Made by a program: the position numbers and the translations under genes. Below, one piece after another: positions 52,553-61,013 of a DNA stretch of 64,000 bases. The stretch's first letter is position 1. Every line of letters begins with the position of its first letter. Where the stretch lies: contig NZ_FQVF01000002.1 in assembly GCF_900129155.1 (NCBI RefSeq), forward strand, positions 310,001 to 374,000, read 5' to 3'. This stretch comes from Marinomonas polaris DSM 16579 (GTDB taxonomy: Bacteria > Pseudomonadota > Gammaproteobacteria > Pseudomonadales > Marinomonadaceae). The notes beneath the pieces were generated by a model, which made no database searches, was not told where the DNA came from, and saw nothing but the letters and a program-made list of their open reading frames with translations.

Positions 52553-53836
52553 TTATTGCTGAGGTTTGTACCATTGCTCCAAGCCTTCCTGTGTTTCTTT
52601 GGCGGCGGCTTCTGGTGTCATGGTGCCATTGATTACCTGAGCGCTCACGTTCCAAAGTTGGTTCTCTAGGTTTGGTGTTCCACGAGACAGGATTTGATAA
52701 GAGTTACGAATGGTCGATTCGCATTGCTGACGCCAGCTCATAAACTCTTGCGCCACAGGATCTTTGATGTCAATTTGATGATCAGACAATGGGAAGAAGC
52801 CCGGTACCGCATTCGCATAAAGTGTGGCGAACTCTTTACTTGCCATCCAATTTAAGAAGATTTTAGCGGCTTCTTTATTAGTCGAACTTGCATTGATGCC
52901 AATACCCATATCGGTATGATCACTGATGTAACAAGTGTCTTCTGATTTTGCCACTGGAGGTGGAAACGCACCAAATTCAAAATCCGCTTGATTGTTGAAC
53001 GTCTGAATATCCCAAGAGCCCGCTGGGTAGATGGCAGCACGACCTAATGTGAAAAGATTCTGTGAGTCAGAATATTTCTGCGCTTCAAATCCTCGACCTA
53101 GATACGGTTTCCACTGGGCAAGTTCTTTCCAAGTATCTACGTAAGCTTTGTCGGTTAATTTTTCTTTACCGCTTAGTAGTGCTTTACGGCCTTTTTCACC
53201 TTCCCAATAGTTCGGTCCAATATTTTGGAATCCCATTGTTGCGGCTTCCCATTGATCAGCGGTTCCCATTGCTAACGGTATATAGCGACTTTCTGATTTG
53301 ATGGTATCAAGGGTTTTGAAGAACTCATCGCGAGTTTTAGGCACGGATAAATTCAGTTCTTTAAAAATTTCTTTGTTGTAAACAAAGCCATGAATAACCG
53401 AAGCAACAGGCATACAGAATTGGTCTTTACCATCGTCCGTGACCCATGCGCTTTTCGCCACGTCAGAGAATTGCTTTAGACCGTTTAGATCATTTAAGTT
53501 GGCAAGATAACCGTCTTTATAAAGATCTAATGCCGTATCGAATGGACGACAAGTGATTAAATCGCCAGCAGAACCTGCTTTTAATTTTGCTTGTAAGGCT
53601 GAGTTGTATTCCGTTGGAGGGGTTGGGGCAAAGTTTACTTTTGTATCTGGATGGCTTTTGTTGAAAGCTGGAATGATGACATCAGACCAGATATTAGCAT
53701 CATCACTGCGCCAACTTTCTATCGACAAACCGTTCGCAGCTTGCGCTATGCCAGTGCTGCTAAGCAGGATGGCGGCTAGGCAAGTAAGTTTTGTTGCCAT
53801 TTTTGTTTCAGGTGAAGCGGAACGAACATTGAACAT
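52553..53836 (-). CDS. Sugar-binding protein of an ABC transporter (family 1)
   Basis: 427 residues. A signal peptide follows a short polar lead; if translation starts at the inner Met13 (MATKLTCLAAILL) the signal is a normal one ending AQA. The fold is that of MalE-type extracellular binding proteins, with WRSDDANIWSDVIIPAFNKSHPD near the N terminus and AAIYPAGSWDIQTFN in the second lobe. It would capture an amino sugar or chitooligosaccharide in the periplasm. It is the first gene of the minus-strand operon and is divergent from nagB. Confidence 0.92.
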   Translation of the reverse strand: MFNVRSASPETKMATKLTCLAAILLSSTGIAQAANGLSIESWRSDDANIWSDVIIPAFNKSHPDTKVNFAPTPPTEYNSALQAKLKAGSAGDLITCRPFDTALDLYKDGYLANLNDLNGLKQFSDVAKSAWVTDDGKDQFCMPVASVIHGFVYNKEIFKELNLSVPKTRDEFFKTLDTIKSESRYIPLAMGTADQWEAATMGFQNIGPNYWEGEKGRKALLSGKEKLTDKAYVDTWKELAQWKPYLGRGFEAQKYSDSQNLFTLGRAAIYPAGSWDIQTFNNQADFEFGAFPPPVAKSEDTCYISDHTDMGIGINASSTNKEAAKIFLNWMASKEFATLYANAVPGFFPLSDHQIDIKDPVAQEFMSWRQQCESTIRNSYQILSRGTPNLENQLWNVSAQVINGTMTPEAAAKETQEGLEQWYKPQQ

Positions 53837-54115
53837 GAGTACTCTCCGATTGTGTTTTCCAATTGTGATGTGATTGCTTTTTTTATTAGGTTTTTTCGTA
53901 GACCTTTTGTACTGCTACAGCTTTCGTAACACCGTAAAATAATTTCCGTTAAAACTATATTGGTATTTTTTAGGTATTGCTAAGTTTTAAAAATTAGCAC
54001 CAATTATTCGTTCAAGCAAATAAATATGACAGAATTGTGGAAAATAAATTGATCTTACGCTTTAATTGGTTCTATATTGGTTCTATATTAATTCTGGTTA
54101 GTAAAGAGGGTTCTT
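53837..54115. promoter_or_regulatory. Divergent control region between the sugar ABC operon and nagB
   Basis: 279 bp carrying promoters in both directions. The ten-base word CTATATTGGT occurs at 53955-53964 and again at 54072-54081. At 54065-54097 there are three head-to-tail 11-bp units, two exact (ATTGGTTCTAT) and one imperfect (ATTAATTCTGG), ending 18 bp before the nagB start. These are candidate sites for the GntR regulator encoded at 48.7 kb; the assignment is inference. Confidence 0.55.
54065..54097 (+). repeat. Three tandem 11-bp units before nagB
   Basis: ATTGGTTCTAT at 54065-54075 and 54076-54086 are identical; the third unit at 54087-54097 keeps 7 of 11 positions. The period of 11 equals about one helical turn, which places equivalent bases on one face of the DNA. 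Confidence 0.85.
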
Positions 54116-54916
54116 ATGCAAGTTATCATTCTCCCATCTGCACGTGACGTGGCCTTGTATGCGGCTGATTGTGTTGTAGATGTGATTGATGCCAGAACGA
54201 ATCCCGTTTTAGGGTTGGCGACTGGCTCGACGCCCATCGCTTTGTACAAAGAGCTGGTGGGGCGTTATCAATCTAAGCAAGTATCGTTTCGTCACACGAC
54301 CAGTTTTAACTTGGACGAATATATTGGTATTGCCGACTCTCATGAGCAGAGCTATCGCACTTTTATGAATCGGCATCTGTTTGATGCTATTGATATCATT
54401 GCTACGAACACGCATGTTCCATTGGCCGAAAGCCAAGATGCAGGCACCTTAAAGAAAAGCGCACAGGATTATGAAGCAAGTATTCAGCAAGCTGGTGGTA
54501 TTGATTTGCAGATTTTGGGTATTGGTTTAAATGGTCATATTGGCTTTAATGAACCCACCTCCAGCTTTGCCTCACGAACTCGTATAAAAACCTTGTCTGA
54601 ATCCACTGTTGTAGCGAATAAACGTTTTTTCAAAGACGGAGAGTTTCAGCCCCATTTAGCGCTCACCATGGGAATTGGTACTATTTTGGATAGTCGAGCA
54701 GTGTTATTAATGGCAACCGGAAAAGCGAAAGCAGAGGCGGTAAAAGCCATGATAGAAGGACCGCTTTCTGCTATGTGTCCAGCGTCGGCACTGCAGCTAC
54801 ATGAAACTGCAACCATAGTATTGGATGAAGAGGCGGCTAGCTTATTAGCTCTAAAAGAGTACTACCAATGGTGTGAACAAAAACGACAACAATTACATGA
54901 GGGGAATGTATCATGA
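54116..54916 (+). CDS. nagB: Glucosamine-6-phosphate deaminase NagB
   Basis: 266 residues, the normal NagB length. It converts glucosamine 6-phosphate to fructose 6-phosphate and ammonia. The family pattern is evident: LGLATGSTPIALYKELV, TTSFNLDEYIGI with the catalytic Asp, QILGIGLNGHIGFNEPTSSF, and the C-terminal TGKAKAEAVKAMIEGP. A ribosome site (GAGGG) lies before the ATG. It overlaps nagK by 4 bp and heads the operon nagB-nagK-nagA. Confidence 0.97.
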   Translation: MQVIILPSARDVALYAADCVVDVIDARTNPVLGLATGSTPIALYKELVGRYQSKQVSFRHTTSFNLDEYIGIADSHEQSYRTFMNRHLFDAIDIIATNTHVPLAESQDAGTLKKSAQDYEASIQQAGGIDLQILGIGLNGHIGFNEPTSSFASRTRIKTLSESTVVANKRFFKDGEFQPHLALTMGIGTILDSRAVLLMATGKAKAEAVKAMIEGPLSAMCPASALQLHETATIVLDEEAASLLALKEYYQWCEQKRQQLHEGNVS

Positions 54917-55794
54917 GCGGCTTATATATAGGAGTGGACGGAGGAGGAACCTTCTGTCGAGCCCGCTTGGTTGATAGTGATGGTAATGTATTGGGTGAGG
55001 CCGTAGGTGGCTCGGGTAATCCAAGAATAGGGATAGAAGCGGCATGGCAGAATATTATTAATGCCTGTCTTGAAGCATGCTATCAAGGCAATATTCTTCC
55101 CGAAGCCTATTCAAAAATCACGTTAGGTTTAGGCTTGGCGGGTGCCAATCAGCCGTTAGAACAAGAACAGGTGATTTCTCAAAAATCCCCTTTTGGGCAA
55201 CGCTACTTATTAACCGATGCGCATGCGGCTTGTTTGGGGGCGTTTAACGGTGAAGATGGCGCGTTATTGATATTGGGCACTGGCAGCTGTGGTGTGGTTT
55301 ATAAAAATGAAAGGTTTAGCATTGTTGGGGGTTGGGGTTTTCCGTTATCTGATCAAGGTAGTGGGGCACGTATTGGCCTATCTGCACTTGAGTATTCGTT
55401 AGCTGCGTTAGATGGTATTTCACCATCGACACCTTTTACTGACAGTATTAATGCTGAGTTTTCTCTCTCTGCGGAAGAATATGTATTGTATCAAAATCGT
55501 GTGCCACTTCCGAAAGAATACGGGGCTTTTGCTGTTCAAGTGTTTCAGTTTGCTCAGCAAAAAGATCCTATCGCGTTAAAAATCATCCAGCAGCAAGTAG
55601 AATGGGTAAGTCTATATTTAGACGCTTTGATCACCAAAGGCGCGCAGAAGATAGTTTTAGTTGGTGGCGTGTCCGAAGCCATTTTAGCGTATTTGCCGGA
55701 GCGATTTTCGACATACTTTTGCCAGCCAGAAGGCGATGCCATGGCGGGCGCGATTTTGATGGCCAAAGCTCAGATAGGAAGGAAGGCAATATGA
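54913..55794 (+). CDS. nagK: N-acetylglucosamine kinase (BadF/BadG/BcrA/BcrD ATPase family)
   Basis: 293 residues. The phosphate-binding motif YIGVDGGGTFCRARLVD at the N terminus, DAHAACLGAFNGEDGALLILGTGSCG and WGFPLSDQGSGARIGL in the middle, and KIVLVGGVSEAI near the C terminus mark the BadF/eukaryotic NAGK-type sugar kinases rather than the ROK-type NagK of E. coli. It would phosphorylate GlcNAc that enters unmodified through the ABC transporter, and so supply GlcNAc-6-P to NagA. ATGA overlaps join it to both nagB and nagA. GlcN kinase activity cannot be excluded. Confidence 0.9.
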   Translation: MSGLYIGVDGGGTFCRARLVDSDGNVLGEAVGGSGNPRIGIEAAWQNIINACLEACYQGNILPEAYSKITLGLGLAGANQPLEQEQVISQKSPFGQRYLLTDAHAACLGAFNGEDGALLILGTGSCGVVYKNERFSIVGGWGFPLSDQGSGARIGLSALEYSLAALDGISPSTPFTDSINAEFSLSAEEYVLYQNRVPLPKEYGAFAVQVFQFAQQKDPIALKIIQQQVEWVSLYLDALITKGAQKIVLVGGVSEAILAYLPERFSTYFCQPEGDAMAGAILMAKAQIGRKAI

Positions 55795-56951
55795 AGGAAC
55801 ATATGATGAAAACTATATTTGCTAAACGTCTGTTCGATGGCGAAAACTGGTTAACGAATCAAAAAGTGACCTTAAAAGGCCAAATTATTGAGTCCGTTGT
55901 GTCTATAGAAGGTATTTCGGATGCACAAGCAGGCCACATGGAAGTTGTTGATTTTCTGGCGCCTGGGTTTATTGATGTTCATGTTAATGGCGGTGGTGGT
56001 GCATTGTTTAACCATACACCGACTATCGAAGCATTGGAGCGTATGGTTGCTGTGCATGCTCAATTCGGTACGGTTGCGATGATGCCGACATTGATATCGG
56101 ATGATTACGAGATCATGTCGCAAGCTCATCAAACGGTTTGCCAAGCACTCAAGCAGAACATGGCAGGGATCTTAGGAATGCATTATGAAGGTCCTTATCT
56201 CAATCCCATTCGTAGAGGCGTTCATAATGAATCTAAGCTGCGTAAACCCACAGAAGGCAAATTAGCGACATTGCTAGAAGTGAGCCGCAGCGGAAAACTT
56301 ATGCTGACATTAGCACCAGAGCAAGTGCCAGAAGGCTTTATCGAATGGTTAGTTTCCGAAGGGGCTATTGTTTGTATTGGTCATTCTGCGGCGAGTTATG
56401 ATCAAGCAAGGCAAGCTGTGATGAGTGGTGCTCGCGGTTTTACGCATTTGTTTAATGCCATGACACCCTTGGTAAGTCGTGAACCGGGTGTGGTTGGGGC
56501 GGCATTACAAACCGACAAACCAACTTGGTGCGGTTTAATTGCCGATGGCTATCATGTTCATCCTGCCAGTATGCGAGTCGCTATTGCCGCAAAAGGCTGT
56601 GAGCATATGCTTTTAGTAACCGATGCTATTCAGAGTGTGGGGTCAGATGAAAAAGAAATGCCATTTTTAGGTAAAAAAGTACTGCGCAGCGAAGGTAAAG
56701 TCACCACCGAAGATGGCACGTTAGCTGGCTCCGATTTAGATATGGCAACCGCCGTACGTAATACTATTTCTTTAATTGGCCGAACACCTGCAGAAGCCTT
56801 GCAAATGGCGTCTTTAAGGCCTGCTGAGTTTTTAGGAATAGAGCATCATTTTGGTCGTATTAAAGCGGGATACCGAGCTAGCCTTGTAGCATTAAGTGAA
56901 GATTTTTTTGTGCAATCAACATGGATCGATGGGCGGAAAGTGTGGGGGTAG
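55791..56951 (+). CDS. nagA: N-acetylglucosamine-6-phosphate deacetylase NagA
   Basis: 386 residues from the ATG at 55791, which overlaps the nagK stop and has GGAAGG upstream; ATG codons at 55803 and 55806 are alternatives. The amidohydrolase fold shows FLAPGFIDVHVNGGGG, the metal ligand region GMHYEGPYLNP, GHSAASYDQARQAVMSGARGFTHLFNAM with two metal-binding histidines, and the catalytic Asp in LLVTDAI. It removes acetate from GlcNAc-6-P to give the NagB substrate. Together with the kinase and ABC transporter this makes a full GlcNAc catabolic module without a PTS. Confidence 0.96.
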   Translation: MKEHMMKTIFAKRLFDGENWLTNQKVTLKGQIIESVVSIEGISDAQAGHMEVVDFLAPGFIDVHVNGGGGALFNHTPTIEALERMVAVHAQFGTVAMMPTLISDDYEIMSQAHQTVCQALKQNMAGILGMHYEGPYLNPIRRGVHNESKLRKPTEGKLATLLEVSRSGKLMLTLAPEQVPEGFIEWLVSEGAIVCIGHSAASYDQARQAVMSGARGFTHLFNAMTPLVSREPGVVGAALQTDKPTWCGLIADGYHVHPASMRVAIAAKGCEHMLLVTDAIQSVGSDEKEMPFLGKKVLRSEGKVTTEDGTLAGSDLDMATAVRNTISLIGRTPAEALQMASLRPAEFLGIEHHFGRIKAGYRASLVALSEDFFVQSTWIDGRKVWG

Positions 56952-57162
56952 GTAACAACTTATTTTAAATAAGTTGGAATAAAGCTATCTATCCAAAGCG
57001 TATCTCTATACTATGGCGGCACAAGCTAGAAAGAAGTCTAAATTATTAACTCTGCAATACGTTGTTTTATTCATAAAATCCTCGTCTGAAAGTTTCTAAG
57101 TACAAGTCTATTTTTTTGCAAAACCGGCCCCAAAAAGGCCATTCAAACTCAGGTGATTATTT

Positions 57163-57372
57163 ATGTCTAATACAGTTAAAGGAACCGTTAAGTGGTTCAA
57201 CGAAATTAAAGGTTTTGGTTTTATTGAGCAAGAGTCTGGCCCTGATGTGTTCGCACATTTCAGCGCTATTGCTAGCTCAGGATTCAAAACTTTGGCTGAA
57301 GGCCAACAAGTAGAATTCGTTGTTACTGCTGGCCAAAAAGGTCCTCAAGCAGAAAATATTACAGTACTTTAA
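57163..57372 (+). CDS. Cold-shock domain protein (CspA family)
   Basis: 69 residues, a single OB-fold that binds RNA and single-stranded DNA. RNP1 is KGFGFIE and RNP2 is VFAHFSAI (usual VFVHF). The ribosome site AGGTGA precedes the ATG. The 211-bp region before it has no gene; a small GGCC hairpin lies at 57126-57140 in what may be a long 5' leader, as is common for cold-shock genes. Whether this copy is cold-induced cannot be told from the sequence. Confidence 0.95.
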   Translation: MSNTVKGTVKWFNEIKGFGFIEQESGPDVFAHFSAIASSGFKTLAEGQQVEFVVTAGQKGPQAENITVL

Positions 57373-57394
57373 TTAGCTACTAAGAATATTTAAG

Positions 57395-57429
57395 AAAGGG
57401 TAAGTTCTTCGGAACTTACCCTTTTTTTT
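57395..57429 (+). terminator. Terminator after the cold-shock gene
   Basis: Thirteen-base-pair perfect stem (57395-57407 with 57412-57424) closed by a stable TTCG tetraloop and followed by eight T. Confidence 0.93.
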
Positions 57430-57603
57430 GCGTTTAAAAAATATATTCCTTTTTCGTTGGAGAATTCTAACCTTCCCTTTGTACTTCTAATTGAGCCATG
57501 TGCCTATAATATTGAAACTATTCTTTAGTTTTTTACGTACTTATTAATATCTGTTGCGTTGTAGCCATATTGCAACAACCTAAGACTAATAAGGAAAGAT
57601 GCT

Positions 57604-58092
57604 ATGAATCGTCGAAACTTTCTCGTAACAACCGCTTGTGTGATTGGTGGTGCTAATTCCTTTAGTGCGCCTGTTATGGCTGCCAGTTCAACCTCTGATG
57701 AAGATTTTGAGGTGGTACTCAGCAAGAAGCAGTGGCACGCAAAGCTAAGCGATTTTGAATACCAAGTAATGAGAGAAGAGAAAACGGAGCGTGCTGGTAG
57801 CAGTCCTTTACTGGGTGAAAAGCGAGAGGGTACGTATCTTTGCAAGGGCTGCGATCTTCCTCTTTATCCTAGTAATACTAAATATGAAAGTGGCACGGGG
57901 TGGCCAAGTTTTTATCAAAGTTTACCAGATGCTGTTGGAACGAAAGAGGATAATGGCTTTTTTATGAAGCGAACAGAAGTTCATTGTCGTCGATGTGGGA
58001 GTCATTTAGGTCATATATTTGATGATGGCCCGCAACCAACAGGCTTGCGTCATTGTTTAAATGGTATTTCTTTGGTGTTTCAGCCAGCTTAG
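57604..58092 (+). CDS. msrB: Peptide methionine-R-sulfoxide reductase MsrB with Tat signal
   Basis: 162 residues. The N terminus MNRRNFLVTTACVIGG is a twin-arginine (Tat) signal, so the enzyme should be folded in the cytoplasm and exported to the periplasm. The MsrB domain (about 33-160) carries two zinc CxxC motifs (CKGC, CRRC), the signature GTGWPSFYQ, HLGHIFDDGP and the catalytic cysteine in GLRHCLNGISLVF. It reduces oxidised methionines in exported proteins. The usual motif RYCINSASL reads RHCLNGISL here, a mild variation. The gene stands alone on its strand. Confidence 0.94.
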   Translation: MNRRNFLVTTACVIGGANSFSAPVMAASSTSDEDFEVVLSKKQWHAKLSDFEYQVMREEKTERAGSSPLLGEKREGTYLCKGCDLPLYPSNTKYESGTGWPSFYQSLPDAVGTKEDNGFFMKRTEVHCRRCGSHLGHIFDDGPQPTGLRHCLNGISLVFQPA

Positions 58093-58197
58093 ATATCTTT
58101 AACGTTATTTTGAAAAACTTGAAACCATTTTTAATTCGCTCCGTATCTCTTTATAACCATGGCGAATTGTTATGGATAAACAAACTGGAGAATAACA

Positions 58198-58770
58198 ATG
58201 AAATTATTAAGTCTTGTTTCTGCTGCAACAATTGTGACTCTTGCCGGCTGTTCTTCTGGTGGTATGAAATCAACTGATGAATCCGCTAATCCAATGGTGG
58301 GTGGCGCTTCGATGTATGCGAGCAAAAACATCATTGAAAATGCCGTTAACTCAAAAGATCATACCACTTTAGTCGCAGCTGTTAAGGCCGCAGGCTTGGT
58401 TGATACCCTTCAAGGCCCAGGCCCTTTTACTGTGTTTGCTCCAACAAATGCTGCGTTTGATAAATTACCTGAAGGTGCAGTAGCAGATCTTTTAAAACCT
58501 GAAAACAAAGCCGCTTTAACTAAAGTCTTAGCTTGTCACGTTGTAAAAGCCGATGCATTGTCTGGTGCGATCAAAACTATGATCGACAATGATATGGGTA
58601 AACACCCAGTTCCTACTGTTGGCGGATGTACTTTAATGGCCACATACATGGGCGATAAAATTATGCTTGAAGACGAAAATGGCCGTGTTTCTCACGTGAC
58701 TATTGCTGACGTTAAGCAATCAAATGGCGTGATTCATGTTGTTGATACCGTGCTTTTGCCTAAGCAATAA
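58198..58770 (+). CDS. Fasciclin-domain lipoprotein
   Basis: 190 residues. The signal peptide ends in a lipobox LAGC (Cys18), so a lipid-anchored surface or periplasmic protein. One FAS1 domain occupies about residues 44-188, with the two conserved boxes FTVFAPTNAAFDKLP and NGVIHVVDTVLLP. Fasciclin proteins are adhesion- or matrix-related, but roles in bacteria are mostly unknown. Two cysteines in the domain (CHVV and GGCTL) could form a disulfide. Confidence 0.93.
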   Translation: MKLLSLVSAATIVTLAGCSSGGMKSTDESANPMVGGASMYASKNIIENAVNSKDHTTLVAAVKAAGLVDTLQGPGPFTVFAPTNAAFDKLPEGAVADLLKPENKAALTKVLACHVVKADALSGAIKTMIDNDMGKHPVPTVGGCTLMATYMGDKIMLEDENGRVSHVTIADVKQSNGVIHVVDTVLLPKQ

Positions 58771-58807
58771 TCCAACATTCTAGTGTGACTGCGTGTTGCA
58801 TTAGTTT

Positions 58808-58855
58808 AAAAAAGGCTTAGCTTCTATTGTTAATATAGAGCCTAAGCCTTTTTTT
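58808..58855. terminator. Terminator between fas1 lipoprotein and EamA genes
   Basis: Long inverted repeat: outer arms AAAAAAGGCTTAG (58808-58820) and its complement ending in a T-run to 58855, with a further short stem inside. It serves the plus-strand lipoprotein gene and, by its A-tract, the converging permease gene. Confidence 0.85.
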
Positions 58856-58887
58856 GTTTCACCCTTTTCATTTCAAAACAGAGATCT

Positions 58888-59856
58888 TTATTTTCTTAAA
58901 GTCGCCATTATGGTTGCTAGTAAAATACAGGCGCCGCCTATCATTTGTATGGTATTCAGGGATTCTCCCAACCAGTAGTAAGCAAACATCGCCCCGAAGG
59001 CAGGTTCTGAGCCAGTGAGCAAGGAAACCCGTGATGGTGTAGTGTGTTTAACGCCGAAGTTCTGTGCAAATAAGGCGAAAATTGTGCAGAAAATAGCGAG
59101 GTAAAAAGCCGATATCCAAAAAGAAAGATCTGTTGGGAATAATTGCTCAATTGGATTATCGCTTGCAATAAAAATGAATAATGCGCCAAGGGTAACCACA
59201 TTGGCTTGAATGCTTGTGGTGCTAAGCGCCGATAACGTTTTTCCTTTCAGTAAGCTTTTTGTTGTCACTATCATGCAGGCTCGCAGAAAAGCGGCTAACA
59301 AGATTGAGTAGTCTCCTTTATTCATGTCTAAAGATAGAAGGTCTAAAGACAAAAATTCAAAAGACAATTCGTTTAAAGAAATCATATCAAATGTTTGCTG
59401 GCCGCTGCTTTGTGTTGTCAGTAGAAAAACACCGAATAACGACAGTAAAGCAAATAAAATAATTTGTTTACTAGGCAATTTACGGTCTGTAATGGCTTCT
59501 ACAAATGGGGTGATCAGCACACATAAACTGATTAAAAAAGCGGCTTTAGATGCTGTGGTATGGAATATGCCATAGATTTCTGCAAGGAAAATACACAGTA
59601 AAATGCCCCCTGTTGGAACGGCAAATTTCCAGTCTTTTGCTAATCCCATGCGCTGCTCTTTGATAAAAATAGGGGCGAGCAAAATAGATGTTAAGCCAAA
59701 GCGGATCACGATAAAGGCAAGTACGCCCGTATACAGTAGCGCTTCTTTAGTAATGCCATAGCTGGTTCCCCAGAAAAAAGCAGTTAGCAGTAATGCTATT
59801 TCTGGGAGAGGTAGTTGAATTCTTCGAAATGGGAATTGGATGTTAGACATTAGCAT
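58888..59856 (-). CDS. EamA/DMT-family permease
   Basis: 322 residues with about ten membrane segments in two EamA repeats (AFFWGTSYGITKEALLYTG at the start; GSEPAFGAMFAYYWLGESL in the second). Family members export amino acids or metabolites. Between the two halves is a polar-hydrophobic insertion of about 30 residues with repeated LSL/LSF units (SLNELSFEFLSLDLLSLDM) that is unusual for the family. It is divergent from the LysR gene with 89 bp between starts, a common pairing of exporter and regulator. Confidence 0.9.
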   Translation of the reverse strand: MLMSNIQFPFRRIQLPLPEIALLLTAFFWGTSYGITKEALLYTGVLAFIVIRFGLTSILLAPIFIKEQRMGLAKDWKFAVPTGGILLCIFLAEIYGIFHTTASKAAFLISLCVLITPFVEAITDRKLPSKQIILFALLSLFGVFLLTTQSSGQQTFDMISLNELSFEFLSLDLLSLDMNKGDYSILLAAFLRACMIVTTKSLLKGKTLSALSTTSIQANVVTLGALFIFIASDNPIEQLFPTDLSFWISAFYLAIFCTIFALFAQNFGVKHTTPSRVSLLTGSEPAFGAMFAYYWLGESLNTIQMIGGACILLATIMATLRK

Positions 59857-59945
59857 GATGATCTCGTGACCTTTATAAAGAAAAGCATGTTAACTTGTGT
59901 TTAGATAAATAATAATTGGCAGATTAATCAAAAGACTTGTGACTC

Positions 59946-60866
59946 ATGGACATAAATAAGCTCATTGCATTGTTACCTGACATGGCTGCGTTTGTTGCGG
60001 TGGTTGAAACTGGTAGTTTTACCAAGGCAGCGCTGAAGCTTGGCGTGACGCCTTCAGGTGTTAGTCGGCAAGTATTACGTATGGAAACGGCTTTATCGGC
60101 GGTATTGATAGAACGTACTACTCGACGCCAAACCACAACCTTGGTTGGTATGGCGGTTTATGAGCAATGTCGACAAATGTTAGACAGCGCAAAAGAAGCC
60201 GTCATCGCATCTGAAAATAACGCCACAGAAGCAACAGGACGTTTACGAATAGCCGCTCCTAAAGCCTTTGCTAAGCAGGTGCTGGAGCCGTATTTGTTAG
60301 AGTTTATGGCTTTGTATCCAGGGATTTCGTTGCAAGTTCAAGTAACTGATTTGCGTATAGATCCTGCTTATCAAAATGTGGATTTAGTATTCCATGTGGC
60401 GGATCAGCCGTATGAGCATTTGGTGTGTAAAACCATAGGAAGTGTTCGCTCTATTCTTTGTGCCAGTCCAGCTTATTTGGCAGAACGTGGCTTGCCGATA
60501 TTACCTGATGATTTATTAGAGCATGATTGTTTGCCGCTGGGCTTTTTTGATGGTGATAACCTTTGGTCATTTAGCCAAGGTGAGCAAAAGCTAGATATTA
60601 AAGTTGATGGGCGTTACATCAATAACCATTCTGAGATGCGTTTGAAAGGCGTTAAGCAAGGTTTTGGTATTGGCAAATTTCCTGATTTTGTTGTTCGAGA
60701 ATCTCTCGATAAAGGGGAGGTGGTACAGGTATTGGGAGACTGGCAATTAAACAGTGATTTTCAAGGCGGTATTCATATGCAGTTTCCTGCTATGCGCTTT
60801 ATGCCCAATAAAATGCGCGTGTTTATCGATTTTATGGTGGAGCATTTTGTAGCAAATAAGACCTAG
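59946..60866 (+). CDS. LysR-family transcriptional regulator
   Basis: 306 residues: a helix-turn-helix domain (about 12-70; FVAVVETGSFTKAALKLGVTPSGVSRQVLRME) and a substrate-binding domain (about 95-300). The sequence belongs to the CrgA/DsdC-like branch with short effector domain. It probably controls the divergent EamA permease. No clear T-N11-A operator was picked out in the 89-bp gap. Confidence 0.92.
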   Translation: MDINKLIALLPDMAAFVAVVETGSFTKAALKLGVTPSGVSRQVLRMETALSAVLIERTTRRQTTTLVGMAVYEQCRQMLDSAKEAVIASENNATEATGRLRIAAPKAFAKQVLEPYLLEFMALYPGISLQVQVTDLRIDPAYQNVDLVFHVADQPYEHLVCKTIGSVRSILCASPAYLAERGLPILPDDLLEHDCLPLGFFDGDNLWSFSQGEQKLDIKVDGRYINNHSEMRLKGVKQGFGIGKFPDFVVRESLDKGEVVQVLGDWQLNSDFQGGIHMQFPAMRFMPNKMRVFIDFMVEHFVANKT

Positions 60867-61013
60867 TTATAACAAAAGTGTAACAAGTAAGGTAAATACT
60901 TAGATCGTGAATTCCTAAGGAATGGGATTGTTTTTTTTCACCTTTTTTATACGTTTTTATGAATAAAATTGTGTGCTTATCTTTCTATTTTTTACATAAA
61001 ACTTGGGGTTGGT

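Noticed and set aside
56956..56976. CAACTTATT/AATAAGTTG inverted repeat after nagA as a terminator
   Set aside because: The stem is AT-rich with a 3-base loop and no T-run follows, so it does not meet the criteria for an intrinsic terminator.
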